Notes under the pieces: generated by a model | Told to the model about the DNA's origin: nothing | Seen by the model: the letters and a program-made list of their open reading frames with translations, nothing else | Database searches by the model: none | Position numbers and translations under genes: made by a program | Shown here: one piece after another, positions 1-8,672 of the stretch | Layout: every line of letters starts with the position of its first letter | How positions within the stretch are numbered: the stretch's first letter is position 1 | NCBI RefSeq assembly: GCF_019972135.1 | Contig: NZ_BPFI01000001.1 | Location: 169,106 to 233,105 of the forward strand | Origin: Sulfurovum sp. TSL1 | GTDB lineage: Bacteria > Campylobacterota > Campylobacteria > Campylobacterales > Sulfurovaceae | Direction: 5' to 3' | DNA length: 64,000 nucleotides

Positions 1-2
1 CT

Positions 3-641
3 GTTGAGGGGGTTATTTGTGTGGTCGATGCAAAAAACTTTGATTCCTATAAAGAGAATTCAACGGCTAAATATCAAATTGGCGGTTCTAATATCATCCT
101 CCTGAATAAGACCGATCTTGTGAATGAAGATGAATTGGAAGCTGTCAAGCAAGATGTCATTGAGATCAAAGAAAAGTACAATATCAAAAACACGCTTACA
201 GGCAAAAAGATATTCAATCACTATGTGATCAATTATGCCCAGCAGGGTATTGTCCATAAAGAAGTCTTTGAAGGTGTCTATAAGGTCGATGAGATCATCG
301 GAATGGCGAAAGAGTATGAACACCTTGATCATACGACACAAGATTCTATCACCCAAAAAGTGGTTTATCTTAAAGATGATGTTACATTTTCCGATGTCGA
401 TGAAGTGTTAAAAACGCTTCCAAAAAGTATTTACAGGGTCAAAGGTGTCGTAAGAACCAAAGATGTTCCCAACCCTATCGTGATAAATTACTCATTCGGT
501 AATGTCTCCTTTGAAGAGTTAGAGAACTATACTGAACGATCTATTATGATATTTATCGGTGAAGCCATAGATAATGATGTTAATCTGTTATGTGAAAAAT
601 TTGATTTTTTAAACCTGCCTAGATTTAGAATGGCCAAATAG
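3..641 (+). CDS. CobW/P47K-family GTP-binding metal chaperone, C-terminal part
   Basis: The gene is cut by the window start; the frame is open from base 3 and reads VEGVICVVDAKNF, the segment after the G3 motif in CobW-type G3E GTPases. The G4 motif NKTD lies at about bases 105-116. The last ~100 residues form a CobW C-terminal domain. Family members insert or traffic metals such as Zn or Co, or help metalloenzyme maturation; which metal is served cannot be seen. The P-loop and the CXCC-type metal motif lie outside the window. A strong hairpin follows at 661-695. Confidence 0.85.
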   Translation, partial: VEGVICVVDAKNFDSYKENSTAKYQIGGSNIILLNKTDLVNEDELEAVKQDVIEIKEKYNIKNTLTGKKIFNHYVINYAQQGIVHKEVFEGVYKVDEIIGMAKEYEHLDHTTQDSITQKVVYLKDDVTFSDVDEVLKTLPKSIYRVKGVVRTKDVPNPIVINYSFGNVSFEELENYTERSIMIFIGEAIDNDVNLLCEKFDFLNLPRFRMAK

Positions 642-660
642 CTTACGGTAGATCATTCTT

Positions 661-695
661 CGTATACATTTGGCAGATTCTGCCAAAAGTATACG
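661..695. terminator. Long hairpin after the CobW-type gene
   Basis: Arms CGTATAC (661-667) and GTATACG (689-695) pair, then an A/A mismatch, then TTTGGCAG (669-676) with CTGCCAAA (680-687) around an ATT loop. The 15 pairs sit 20 bases after the stop codon. No T-run follows, so this may be a terminator, an mRNA-stabilising end or a protein-binding palindrome. Confidence 0.55.
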
Positions 696-828
696 TAAAT
701 TCCCCTCAATACAGTCTCGTTCCCACGTTTTCAATCTAACTGTTTTTGGATATTCATACGGAACACCGGTTTGTAATTTGTGTCATAATACGCTAGAATG
801 AGCGATACATTACATATTTGGAGTCACT

Positions 829-996
829 ATGGACCTTTTGCCTGTTATAGCATTCTCTCTTATTATTTTGTTTGTCGTAGTAGGTGGATATGTCTTTATG
901 TTTCTTCATGTGATGAGATCTGATCCGAGAGAATTGGAGTTTAGAAGAGATGTGGGGCAAGACGGAAGACTGGTACCGCATACTTACAAAGAATAA
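829..996 (+). CDS. Small single-pass membrane protein (55 aa)
   Basis: ATG at 829 follows a TTTGGAG Shine-Dalgarno at 817-823. The product starts MDLLPVIAF and has one hydrophobic segment at about residues 4-28, then a charged cytoplasmic-looking tail ending HTYKE. I do not recognise the family. It resembles the small accessory subunits found near respiratory or transport complexes only in size and shape. It is separated by 38 bases from the lipoprotein gene that follows and may be cotranscribed with it. Confidence 0.6.
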   Translation: MDLLPVIAFSLIILFVVVGGYVFMFLHVMRSDPRELEFRRDVGQDGRLVPHTYKE

Positions 997-1034
997 ATCA
1001 TCCATAGATGAATTAATTTAGAAAGGAATAGGTC

Positions 1035-1418
1035 ATGAAATATGTTTTAAAACTCTCTCTTTTTATGACGGCACTCTTGTTCATGCAGGGGTGTGCAACA
1101 CATCAGAATTTTGTCAACAAGTATAATGCCTGGGTCGGACAGGATATCAATGATCTTATTAAGAAAATAGGATATCCGGACACTACCTATATACTGCCAA
1201 ATAAGAATAAAGTCTATGTGTATGAAAGATCCAGGATCTACAGTTATCCTTCAATGTCCATGGGGTATGGACATTGGCCATATTATCATGGTGGTTACGG
1301 TATGTTTGGTTATGGTACAGATGTTGTTCAACGAACCTGCAAACTCTATCTTGAGACCAACAAACACGGCATCATTGTCCAGTGGGGTTCAAGGGGCAAT
1401 GCCTGTGTCTCCAACTAG
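1035..1418 (+). CDS. Putative lipoprotein, Gly/Tyr/His-rich
   Basis: 127 residues with a type II signal peptide: basic start MKYVLK, hydrophobic core, and FMQGC with Cys20 as the likely lipidated residue, although the lipobox is not canonical. The mature part has a short folded region with VGQDINDLIKKIGYPD, similar in style to the small SmpA/OmlA-like lipoprotein fold, then a Tyr/Gly/His-rich stretch at about residues 70-95. Two cysteines near the C-terminus (in RTCKLY and GNACVSN) may form a disulfide. SD GAAAGG precedes the ATG. The specific function is unknown. Confidence 0.7.
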   Translation: MKYVLKLSLFMTALLFMQGCATHQNFVNKYNAWVGQDINDLIKKIGYPDTTYILPNKNKVYVYERSRIYSYPSMSMGYGHWPYYHGGYGMFGYGTDVVQRTCKLYLETNKHGIIVQWGSRGNACVSN

Positions 1419-1456
1419 TAGAACGATCTTGAAATTGATAGAGCAGGCAGCACTGT

Positions 1457-2056
1457 ATGTTTGAGATCGCAGAGTATATCGGTATTATCGCTTTTGCAAG
1501 TTCCGGTTTTTTTGTGGCTACACGGAATCAGCTTGATTTTCTGGGTACTTTGATCTCTGTGTTTCTTACTGCCCTGGGTGGAGGGATCATCAGAGATGTC
1601 GTTGTGGATAAAATGCCTTATACCTTTACCCACAATATACCTGCACTCACCATTCTTATCGTCATGATCTTACTGATCGTCTTTAGATTCAACACAAGAG
1701 ACAGTATAGAGAACAAATCATTTTTTATCCTGAGCGACTCGATAGGGCTTATCTCTTTTAGCATTACGGGTGCACTCATAGCCATAGAAGCAGGGCTTAA
1801 TCTTACAGGTGTTTTGGCTTTAGCCTTTGTAACGGCAGTTGGAGGAGGGATCATCAGGGATGTCATCATCAATGAGATCCCTTTTGTACTGAAAACAGGA
1901 TTTTATGGAACGATCGCACTTCTGATAGGCCTGACGCTCTATGTGTTGGATCTTTACGAATTGATCTCTTATTATACGATGATCATGGTGTTTATAGCGG
2001 GGATAGTGCTCAGGCTGGTCGCATACTACAAAAAATGGGCCATCCCGATGATCTAA
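1457..2056 (+). CDS. Trimeric intracellular cation (TRIC) channel family protein, YadS/YicG type
   Basis: 199 residues with about seven transmembrane segments and the internal duplication typical of UPF0126/TRIC proteins. The signature GGGIIRDVVVDKMP recurs as GGGIIRDVIINEIP in the second half. Prokaryotic members form trimeric K+/Na+-permeable channels; a physiological role in this organism is not evident. It starts 38 bases after the lipoprotein gene on the same strand. Confidence 0.85.
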   Translation: MFEIAEYIGIIAFASSGFFVATRNQLDFLGTLISVFLTALGGGIIRDVVVDKMPYTFTHNIPALTILIVMILLIVFRFNTRDSIENKSFFILSDSIGLISFSITGALIAIEAGLNLTGVLALAFVTAVGGGIIRDVIINEIPFVLKTGFYGTIALLIGLTLYVLDLYELISYYTMIMVFIAGIVLRLVAYYKKWAIPMI

Positions 2057-2063
2057 GTTTATT

Positions 2064-2549
2064 TTAGGAAATATATTTCTGTAGATACGTGTTAAGCTCT
2101 TTTTTCTCTATTTCACTCATAGCACGGACCGGAATCACATTGAATTGACGGGGATTGGTATAAAGAAGGTAAAACCTCTCGTCATTTTTCCACTGGGAAA
2201 ATGCACGCCACGGAATGGCAGCATGGTGACGCTTCTTATCTAATTTGATACCTTTTCCCGAAATATGCAGTGTGACCTCATTTGGCAGAGTCGTGCTTTT
2301 TTGATACACATTTTTGGCCTGATACGCAGAAAGCACACGTACAAAAAGCATATAAAAAGAGATAGAAAAAAATGCAGCGATAGTGTTGGTCATGATCTCA
2401 CGGGTATTGGAAAAGTCAGTTCCGACGATCACAATGAGGGTAGCCAACATGACATAGATAGCCAGTATGAAGGTTCTTTTCCCTTTTTTATGATGTAAAT
2501 TGACTGCCTGCAGGTATTCCTCTTGTGTGAGCTGGTAGGTGATATTCAT
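2064..2549 (-). CDS. YcxB-like membrane protein
   Basis: 161 residues with two transmembrane segments (about residues 25-45 and 53-75) followed by a soluble domain containing LHISGKGIKLDKKRHHAAIPWRAF and LLYTNPRQFNVIPVRAM. This is the pattern of the YcxB-like C-terminal domain, a PH-like fold. SD AAGG precedes the ATG. It converges on the TRIC gene with 7 bases between stops. Function is unknown in the family. Confidence 0.65.
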   Translation of the reverse strand: MNITYQLTQEEYLQAVNLHHKKGKRTFILAIYVMLATLIVIVGTDFSNTREIMTNTIAAFFSISFYMLFVRVLSAYQAKNVYQKSTTLPNEVTLHISGKGIKLDKKRHHAAIPWRAFSQWKNDERFYLLYTNPRQFNVIPVRAMSEIEKKELNTYLQKYIS

Positions 2550-2647
2550 GGTTTGCCTTAGGATGATGTGATGGCATTATACAATGATTACATATATAGT
2601 ACACAGTGCGCCTGATATGATACAGAATTCAGGTGAAAGGAGCTGAC

Positions 2648-2980
2648 ATGCTATACAAGGTCAAAGCGAAGATAGATAAACTGCAAATGAAGGCCTTTTT
2701 TACGGCACTCACAGATGGTAGCATCGCAGATGTAGAGCCTGAGGGGTTGTATATCGTCAATGCAATGCAAAGGGCATTGATGACAGGTCCTGAAACACTG
2801 GAATGGTATCAGAGATGTCACTGTGAGACACCGCTGAAGCATGAAAAAGAAATGGTCTATGATAAATACCTCAATGACATTGAAACCACTTTGGTTTATG
2901 AAGAAAAAAATGATATAAAAGGAAAATCATTCTGGGATCATTTAGAGGAGAGCTTTTTTGACGACTCATATAGCTACTGA
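2648..2980 (+). CDS. Conserved hypothetical protein (110 aa)
   Basis: The start is ATG at 2648 because AAAGGA at 2636-2641 is correctly spaced for it; an in-frame GTG at 2633 lies upstream of that site. The product begins MLYKVKAKID and contains IVNAMQRALMTGPETLEWYQRCHCETPLKHEKEMVYD. It has no signal peptide or membrane segment and an acidic C-terminus. I do not recognise a family. It overlaps the following pirin gene by 23 bases, so the two are probably translationally linked. Confidence 0.6.
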   Translation: MLYKVKAKIDKLQMKAFFTALTDGSIADVEPEGLYIVNAMQRALMTGPETLEWYQRCHCETPLKHEKEMVYDKYLNDIETTLVYEEKNDIKGKSFWDHLEESFFDDSYSY

Positions 2981-3656
2981 AAGACTTTATACAGCGGAGC
3001 ATGGCTGGCTGAAAAGCAGGTTCCATTTTTCATTTGCCGAATATTATGATCGTGATCATATGCATTATGGTGTACTGCGTGTGATGAATGATGACATTAT
3101 CCAACCCCATACAGGTTTTGGTACACATCCACACGAAGATATGGAGATCATCACGTATGTGATACGCGGAGAACTGACACATCAGGACAGCATGGGAAAT
3201 AAAGAGAGTTTGGGACGCGGATCTGTGCAGTATCTCAGTGCAGGTACGGGTATCACACACTCTGAAAAAAATGAAGGTGATGCAGAAGTGCATCTCATAC
3301 AAACGTGGATACTCCCACACACTAAAGGACTTCAACCCCAGTATGGTTCAAAAGTCTTTGACCCGGAAACACGTCATAATCAGTGGCTGCATCTTATAGC
3401 GCCGGAAGGTACACCTGACATTATCAATATCTATCAGGATGCAAACATGTATGTTTCGGAGTTGGATCAAAACAGAACGATTACCTTTGAACTGGGCAAA
3501 AATAGACAGCTCTATGTGAAACTGATGGAAGGTGACGCCAAGATCAACGGGTTGGACTTTAAAGGGGGAGATGCGGCCGAGGTTTCAGATGAAGATCTGC
3601 ATGTTGAAGCTCTGAGCGATGTACATATACTTTTAGTGGAGATGAAAAAAGCATAG
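2958..3656 (+). CDS. Pirin family protein (YhhW-like cupin)
   Basis: 232 residues. The N-terminal cupin has the pirin metal site: His57, His59 (in FGTHPHEDME), His101 and Glu103 (in GITHSEKN). Family members bind Fe or Cu and some degrade quercetin, as E. coli YhhW does in vitro; the natural substrate is unknown. The start appears to be TTG at 2958, seven bases after AGAGGAG (2944-2950). It overlaps the preceding hypothetical gene. Confidence 0.88.
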   Translation: MTTHIATERLYTAEHGWLKSRFHFSFAEYYDRDHMHYGVLRVMNDDIIQPHTGFGTHPHEDMEIITYVIRGELTHQDSMGNKESLGRGSVQYLSAGTGITHSEKNEGDAEVHLIQTWILPHTKGLQPQYGSKVFDPETRHNQWLHLIAPEGTPDIINIYQDANMYVSELDQNRTITFELGKNRQLYVKLMEGDAKINGLDFKGGDAAEVSDEDLHVEALSDVHILLVEMKKA

Positions 3657-3700
3657 CAGGCTTACATCCCAAAGAGATATAACCACAAATAAGAGACCTG

Positions 3701-4297
3701 TCAGCCGGTGATAAAATTTCTTTCCAGTGTATCTTTGAAGCGTTTGAGCTCAGTATCTACATCCAGATTCTCTTTAAATACATCATGTATCGCATACGTT
3801 TCCAGCGGTGCTGCACCGCAAAACTGAAAGAGTTTATGTGTGGCAATATTTGCTTCATCCAAAGAGAGACCGTCAAAGAAACCCTCCTTGTTGTCAAATT
3901 CACTTTCCGGACAGTTATAGGTGAGACTTAGCATATATTTTTTTCCTTGCATCAGTCCTCCGCTGCCATACTTTTTAGAAGGGTCATCTTTGCTTCTACC
4001 GTCACTGACATAGGTGACTGTATTCATACCTGCAGAGAAAACTTCATCGATGTATTTTTTAGTGATCCAGGGCACACCCATCCAAAAAACAGGGTACTGG
4101 AACAGAATATAATCCGCCCAGGCAAGTTTATCAAGCTCATCCTGGACATCATAGGCCCCTTCAACCATACTCTCTTTCACATGGAACCCATGTTGGGTAA
4201 AAAAATCGCCGGCAGTGTCTACAAAGAGTTTGGTTAGCCTCCCTTCTGCAATCTTGTCATATCTTTGATGTCCGTTGATAATCAGTACATTCTTCAT
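3701..4297 (-). CDS. mdaB: NAD(P)H quinone oxidoreductase, MdaB-like flavodoxin fold
   Basis: 198 residues. The start MKNVLIINGHQRYDKIAEGRL is the FMN/FAD-binding loop of the MdaB/YhdA group, and WADYILFQYPVFWMGVPWITKKYIDEVF is the conserved flavin-contact segment. The family carries out two-electron reduction of quinones, protecting against oxidative stress; Helicobacter MdaB is a close functional precedent. SD AGAAGGA precedes the ATG. The next gene upstream on this strand (4310-5008) ends 12 bases away, so they are likely cotranscribed. Confidence 0.85.
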   Translation of the reverse strand: MKNVLIINGHQRYDKIAEGRLTKLFVDTAGDFFTQHGFHVKESMVEGAYDVQDELDKLAWADYILFQYPVFWMGVPWITKKYIDEVFSAGMNTVTYVSDGRSKDDPSKKYGSGGLMQGKKYMLSLTYNCPESEFDNKEGFFDGLSLDEANIATHKLFQFCGAAPLETYAIHDVFKENLDVDTELKRFKDTLERNFITG

Positions 4298-4309
4298 CGT
4301 GCGGTCCTT

Positions 4310-5008
4310 CTATTTTTGTGTGAAATTCTTCATCATCTCTTGCATCTGCAGTATTTGTTCAGGGGTCATTTGTGGCATTGGTGAGGGCTCGCCCTGCTGC
4401 ATCGTCTTGATAGGAAAATCAGGTAATTTAAGATCTTCATCAGAGACAGAAACATTCATCTGAATATCCGTAGCTTCTATGCTATGTGTCAGGCCCATCA
4501 TATGGGTTATCGATCTCAGGATGATCCCTTTGTGGAGCCAGAGCTTTATCTGTTGTGTTTCCCATATTTCACAATCATAGCCAAACAAAGTCTCCTCACC
4601 GGTTTTTGTACCGCCCATGGAAAGTATCGTCTCTTTTGTATTTTTGGCAAGGTCTTTATATTCAGACTGCATTAAACTCTTGGAATCATACAGATGAATG
4701 CTCTTTTGTTCATAATCTACGATATAGACGTTATCATGGTCGATCTTTGTGGTTTGGCGGCTATGTGCCTCTTTTCCCATGATAACGGATCTTGTTCTCT
4801 CGTCATGCAGTTCTACCTTGCCCCACTCTTTAAAGAGTGTTTTGCTTTTGCCCTCTGTTTGGGTTTGTATCCCCATGACATTGCCACTGCTTTTGGTAGC
4901 ATATTCAATGATAGCTGACTGGATCTGATAACGTTTTGTCTCTGCATCAAGGGTGCTGGTAGCCACTACAAGCACAAATAATAGACCCCATAGTTTCATC
5001 TGCTTCAT
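4310..5008 (-). CDS. Secreted hypothetical protein (DUF4412-like)
   Basis: 232 residues. A signal peptide (MKQMKLWGLLFVLVVATSTLDA, cleavage near residue 22) precedes a periplasmic domain with alternating beta strands (YQIQSAIIEYATK, VYIVDYEQKSIHLYD, LFGYDCEIWE). This resembles DUF4412 or outer-membrane lipoprotein-sorting-like beta folds. The C-terminal tail is Met/Gln/Pro-rich (MQQGEPSPMPQMTPEQILQ). SD AAGGAGA precedes the ATG. Its substrate is unknown; it sits just upstream of mdaB. Confidence 0.6.
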   Translation of the reverse strand: MKQMKLWGLLFVLVVATSTLDAETKRYQIQSAIIEYATKSSGNVMGIQTQTEGKSKTLFKEWGKVELHDERTRSVIMGKEAHSRQTTKIDHDNVYIVDYEQKSIHLYDSKSLMQSEYKDLAKNTKETILSMGGTKTGEETLFGYDCEIWETQQIKLWLHKGIILRSITHMMGLTHSIEATDIQMNVSVSDEDLKLPDFPIKTMQQGEPSPMPQMTPEQILQMQEMMKNFTQK

Positions 5009-5176
5009 CCTGTCTCCTTTTTATCATTATAACTTATTCTGTCACATTTTTTAAGAAAAATAATCTTAGACCAGGGATACCATTTTCAGAAAGAAACGGA
5101 ACAGATCTCTTTGTACAGAAAATCATTTTATTCCCTGTTTTAACTCTCTCTCATGATGGTTGGTTACAATGGCGGT

Positions 5177-6175
5177 ATGAAGAAAAAGAAATTAGTGATC
5201 ATCGGTGCAGGGCTTAGCGGACTCTTTAGTGCCGTATTGCTTCAAGAGAGGTATGATGTGACGATCCTGGAAGCACGTGATCGTACAGGTGGACGTATCA
5301 TGGGGATAGAGGGGCATGATATGGGACCATCGTGGGTTTGGTCCCATCAAAAAAACATTTTAAATCTGATAGAGACTTTGGGTCTGGTACTTTTTTCACA
5401 ACATACAGAGGGACTTGCCACCTATGATGCACCTGAGGGGGTACAACACTTCAGACCTTCCCAAACACACCCTTCATTCCGTATTCAAGGCGGTATCAGT
5501 CAAATGGTCAAAGCGCTGGAAAAGAGACTTGAAAACCCTGTACATCTTCATGAAAAGGTATGCTCTTTAACACAGACAAATGAAGTGATCATGGTTCAAA
5601 CTGCAGATAAAACATATGAAGCAGAGAAGGTGATCTCGACGCTACCTCCGCGTTTAGCTCTAGAAAGCATAGAATATTCGCCTGTATTACCCGAAGCATT
5701 GCATGAGAAGCTGCAGAAGATACCTACATGGATGGGGTATGCTGCCAAGTGTGTGATAGTGTACCCTGATGCATTTTGGAGAGAAGAGGGCTTAAGCGGT
5801 TTTGCCATTTCGCACCTGGGACCTTTGAGTGAGATACATGATGCCTGCACACAAGACAAAGCAGCACTTTTCGGTTTTGTGCACAGCCATGCAAAGTATG
5901 AAAACCTGGAAGCCGAGATCATACATCAACTCACACGACTGTATGGAAGCAAAGCTGCCCATCCGTCCAACTTTTATCTTGTAGATTGGAAGAAAGAGCC
6001 TTATACTTCAACATCTCTTGATGCTATGCCTCTGCGTGAGCATCCCAAGTATGGATTCAGTGCAACAACCTTTGGCGGTCGGCTGATCTTTTCGGGTACA
6101 GAGAGTGCCTATAGAGAAGGCGGATATCTGGACGGGGCTGTCACTGCAGCGCTTGATCTAGTGAAACACTTTTAG
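5177..6175 (+). CDS. FAD-dependent flavin amine oxidase family protein
   Basis: About 332 residues. The Rossmann dinucleotide motif GAGLSGLFSAVLL is followed by the FAD ribose Glu in ILEARDRTGGRI, and the C-terminal FSGTESAYREGGYLDGAV closes the FAD site, as in monoamine oxidase-like enzymes. The protein is shorter than classical MAOs and lacks a membrane anchor. The substrate could be an amine or another CH-NH or CH-CH compound. I start at ATG 5177, next to the Lys-rich MKKKKLVIIGAG; an ATG at 5153 is in frame and neither has a clear SD. Confidence 0.78.
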   Translation: MKKKKLVIIGAGLSGLFSAVLLQERYDVTILEARDRTGGRIMGIEGHDMGPSWVWSHQKNILNLIETLGLVLFSQHTEGLATYDAPEGVQHFRPSQTHPSFRIQGGISQMVKALEKRLENPVHLHEKVCSLTQTNEVIMVQTADKTYEAEKVISTLPPRLALESIEYSPVLPEALHEKLQKIPTWMGYAAKCVIVYPDAFWREEGLSGFAISHLGPLSEIHDACTQDKAALFGFVHSHAKYENLEAEIIHQLTRLYGSKAAHPSNFYLVDWKKEPYTSTSLDAMPLREHPKYGFSATTFGGRLIFSGTESAYREGGYLDGAVTAALDLVKHF

Positions 6176-6193
6176 TATAGTACGTATCGGTAA

Positions 6194-6661
6194 TTATACT
6201 TTCATCACAAGCAGTCTGCCAAAGGCATCAAGGTTTTTTAACTCTTGAGCAGGATTCTCTTTCACATCCAAATAGACGAGCTCAGGCAATAATGCCAGGG
6301 GTTCGATGTTTTGTATATGATTGGTATGGGCAACCACTTTTTTGAGTGTCGTGAGGTGACCCAGAGGTGTGATATCAGCTATGAGGTTGTCCTGGATAAA
6401 AATGAATTTCATTTTTTCATTGGATATCAAAGGGCTGAGGTCAGAGATCTTATTATGGGAAAGCGACAGTTTATGCAATTTTGTCAGTGATGAAAGCAGT
6501 CTGATATCCGTAATATGGTTATGGGAGAGTGAAAGGCGTTCAAGCCAAGTGAGTGCAGCTATCTCTGAAGGAATTTCCGTGAGTCCAAGACCACTGAGAT
6601 CCAGGTATTTGAGTTTCTTTTTCTTACATAAAGCTATTTTTTCTAAAGCTTGCTTGTGCAT
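6194..6661 (-). CDS. Leucine-rich repeat protein
   Basis: 155 residues built almost entirely of about five 22-residue LRRs, for example LTWLERLSLSHNHITDIRLL and LTKLHKLSLSHNKISDLSPL, with the conserved LxxLxLxxNxIxD pattern. There is no signal peptide, so it is probably cytosolic and used for protein binding. The short N-terminus (MHKQALEKIALCKKKKL) is basic and helical. SD AGGA precedes the ATG. It stands alone between convergent and divergent neighbours; its partner is unknown. Confidence 0.8.
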   Translation of the reverse strand: MHKQALEKIALCKKKKLKYLDLSGLGLTEIPSEIAALTWLERLSLSHNHITDIRLLSSLTKLHKLSLSHNKISDLSPLISNEKMKFIFIQDNLIADITPLGHLTTLKKVVAHTNHIQNIEPLALLPELVYLDVKENPAQELKNLDAFGRLLVMKV

Positions 6662-6866
6662 TATGTGATCCTGTTTTATTTACTGGAGAGATAATAGCAT
6701 ATTTTTTAAGAGGAGTGATAGTAAAACAGAAGGAAGTGATGTCGATACCTTTTAGCCAAACTAAAGCGATGCCAAAGTAGTATGAAAATCGATACAACCG
6801 TACTTTTTTGATGGTGGTATGGAGAAAAGAAATTCAAACATTTATCGCAGCACTTAGAAGGAAATA

Positions 6867-7073
6867 ATGATGATAGATATAAACAAACCATGCATAAAAA
6901 AATGTTGTCTCAATGAAGATGAGGTCTGTCTAGGGTGTTTTCGTACTTTTGAGGATATGTGTCAATGGAACAAAGCAAATATAGAAGAAAAAACGCAGAT
7001 GCTCAAAGTAGCACAGAGAAGAAAAAAAGAACATATACTTAAGCATGCATCCTTACAAAAACCTCGTTCTTAA
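6867..7073 (+). CDS. DUF1289 family protein
   Basis: 68 residues with the DUF1289 cysteine pattern: CIKKCCLNEDEVCLGCFRTFEDMCQW. The cysteines probably bind a metal, Zn or Fe-S, but this is not proven in the family. SD AAGGAA precedes tandem ATGs (6867 and 6870). The last bases overlap the convergent esterase gene by 4. Confidence 0.85.
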   Translation: MMIDINKPCIKKCCLNEDEVCLGCFRTFEDMCQWNKANIEEKTQMLKVAQRRKKEHILKHASLQKPRS

Positions 7074-7702
7074 AGTTTGTTTTTTATCCACTTTTTTATC
7101 ATCATCAATTCATCTTCGGCAATAGTATGGTCTTTATCATAACTCTTAAATGTGATGTCAAACCCGCCATTTTGTAATGTTTCAATTTGTGCTTTTGAGG
7201 TATTAAATGGGAGTATACCATCATAAGTCCCATGCGTACATAACCAGTTTGAACTGTTGACATTCGGGTTCATCTCTTGTAAAAGCGTGTCGGCATCGTA
7301 GATATACCCGCTTACTGCGATGTACCCTGCAAGCACTTTGGCATATCTGGCTCCAAATTCAAAGGTCAGTAATGCCCCTTGGGAAAAGCCGAACAAAAAG
7401 CTTTCATGTGCGTTGAACTCTTCTTCAAACAGTGTATCAAAGATCTCTGTGAGTATGGCCCTTGAATGTGTAATACCTTCCAATTGGTTGGGCGGCAGAT
7501 CATACCATGAGAAGCCTCCGTAATAGCTATAGGGAGCATTCAGAAGAAGATAGTTCATATCGTCCATGTTGAGGTAAGGCGGCAAGAAGGTAAAGCCACG
7601 AGCTGAATCCCCACGGCCATGCAGAATGACCATAAGCTTTTTAGAAGGCACATTGGAAGGGATAAAGATATTGTTCAGAGGCAAATGTTTATTTCTTGGC
7701 AT
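7070..7702 (-). CDS. Alpha/beta hydrolase, phospholipase/carboxylesterase family (YpfH-like)
   Basis: 210 residues. The oxyanion-loop HGRGDSARGF follows the first strand, the nucleophile Ser lies in GFSQGALLTFEFG, the acid Asp in CTHGTYDGILPF, and the His in KDHTIAEDE. This order matches Abhydrolase_2 carboxylesterases. It is cytosolic with no signal peptide. Likely substrates are short acyl esters or thioesters; the native one is unknown. SD GGAGGA precedes the ATG. Confidence 0.85.
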   Translation of the reverse strand: MPRNKHLPLNNIFIPSNVPSKKLMVILHGRGDSARGFTFLPPYLNMDDMNYLLLNAPYSYYGGFSWYDLPPNQLEGITHSRAILTEIFDTLFEEEFNAHESFLFGFSQGALLTFEFGARYAKVLAGYIAVSGYIYDADTLLQEMNPNVNSSNWLCTHGTYDGILPFNTSKAQIETLQNGGFDITFKSYDKDHTIAEDELMMIKKWIKNKL

Positions 7703-7763
7703 TTTGGGGTTTCCTCCATTGAATTGTTGATTCCTGTCATGGTGTAGTATACTGAGTTTATAT

Positions 7764-7821
7764 TATAATATGCGTTTTATGGTATGATGCTGCCTCCTAT
7801 GGATCACGCTCAACGGTGATC
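7764..7821 (+). promoter_or_regulatory. Candidate promoter and inverted repeat upstream of ychJ
   Basis: A TATAAT -10 hexamer lies at 7764-7769, about 85 bases before the ychJ start. The leader holds GATCAC (7802-7807) and GTGATC (7816-7821), an inverted repeat with an 8-base spacer. It may be an operator or a leader hairpin. No clear -35 is visible. Confidence 0.35.
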
Positions 7822-7853
7822 GAGAGACAAAGAGAGGATTTAAGGTTAAGAGG

Positions 7854-8312
7854 ATGAAGTGTTATTGTAAAAGCGGATTGGATTTTTCAGAATGTTGTGA
7901 ACCTATTTTAAGGGTACAAAAGCCGGCAACTACTGCCCTTAGTCTTATGCGCTCACGTTACAGTGCCTACTGTCTGGGTGATGTGAACTATCTTCAGGCA
8001 ACAACACATGATCACACATGGAGTGATGAAGAACTTAAATTTATACAGGATTGGGCAGATAACAGTGTGTGGCAGCATTTGGAGATCATCGACTTTAGTG
8101 ATGATATCGTGGAGTTTAAAGCCTATTATATCTTCGATCATGTACAGCATGTCCATCATGAAAGGTCCACGTTTATCAAAATAAACGATATGTACAAATA
8201 TGTCGATGGTGAGATCTATGAAGACAAAGTAAAATTTACCAACAACCAAAAATGTATCTGTGGAAGCGGATTGAAGTATAAACGCTGCTGTCTGCCAAGA
8301 TTGAGAAAATAA
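7854..8312 (+). CDS. ychJ: YchJ family protein with two SEC-C zinc motifs
   Basis: 152 residues. An N-terminal SEC-C motif (MKCYCKSGLDFSECC) and a C-terminal one (KCICGSGLKYKRCC) flank a central NTF2-like domain that includes ALSLMRSRYSAYCLGDVNYL, the UPF0225/YchJ signature. The motif binds Zn as in SecA, but the cellular role of YchJ is not established. SD at AAGAGG-AUG spacing supports the ATG. Length matches the family (about 150). Confidence 0.9.
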   Translation: MKCYCKSGLDFSECCEPILRVQKPATTALSLMRSRYSAYCLGDVNYLQATTHDHTWSDEELKFIQDWADNSVWQHLEIIDFSDDIVEFKAYYIFDHVQHVHHERSTFIKINDMYKYVDGEIYEDKVKFTNNQKCICGSGLKYKRCCLPRLRK

Positions 8313-8672
8313 AGGGTCATTCTCTAAAAAAATGTCAATATTTTGCAGTCACTCTTCGATCAGATCATATTATCTATCATAGAGGTCTGTTTAAATACGC
8401 AGACTTCTGTATTTTAACTTCAAATGATGTTAGCGCCTTTCGCATTTCAAATTACTTTCAAGATAGCTCAGTACAATCCCGGATGCTAAAAAAATTATTT
8501 ATTCTTACCGGGTTATGTATCGTTGTGAATCCGTTCATCGTGCTGACCGTAGTGTCTTTTTTTTACCTCACAAAACAACAGTAAGACCCATTTTATAATT
8601 TTCTTATACTATACCAGTAAGAGAATATCGTTATTGGTTAAGTTATAAGATCATCTATGGAAAAGGATTGAT
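8313..8672. other. 360-base gap with only a weak small-ORF candidate
   Basis: This AT-rich stretch holds no recognisable RNA gene. The only coding candidate is a 33-residue hydrophobic frame at 8483-8584. TATAAT at 8594-8599 could be the -10 of the exported small protein at 8673. Confidence 0.5.
8483..8584 (+). CDS. Candidate 33-aa hydrophobic small protein
   Basis: The frame reads MLKKLFILTGLCIVVNPFIVLTVVSFFYLTKQQ when joined across MLKKLFILTG and the following hydrophobic run, giving one membrane helix with basic residues before it and KQQ after it. No convincing Shine-Dalgarno is present, so it could be chance. Conservation in related genomes would decide. Confidence 0.3.
   Translation: MLKKLFILTGLCIVVNPFIVLTVVSFFYLTKQQ

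Noticed and set aside
6706-6866. Short frames in the gap before the DUF1289 gene
   Set aside because: The plus-strand candidate with an SD gives only 13 residues and the minus-strand one lacks an SD.
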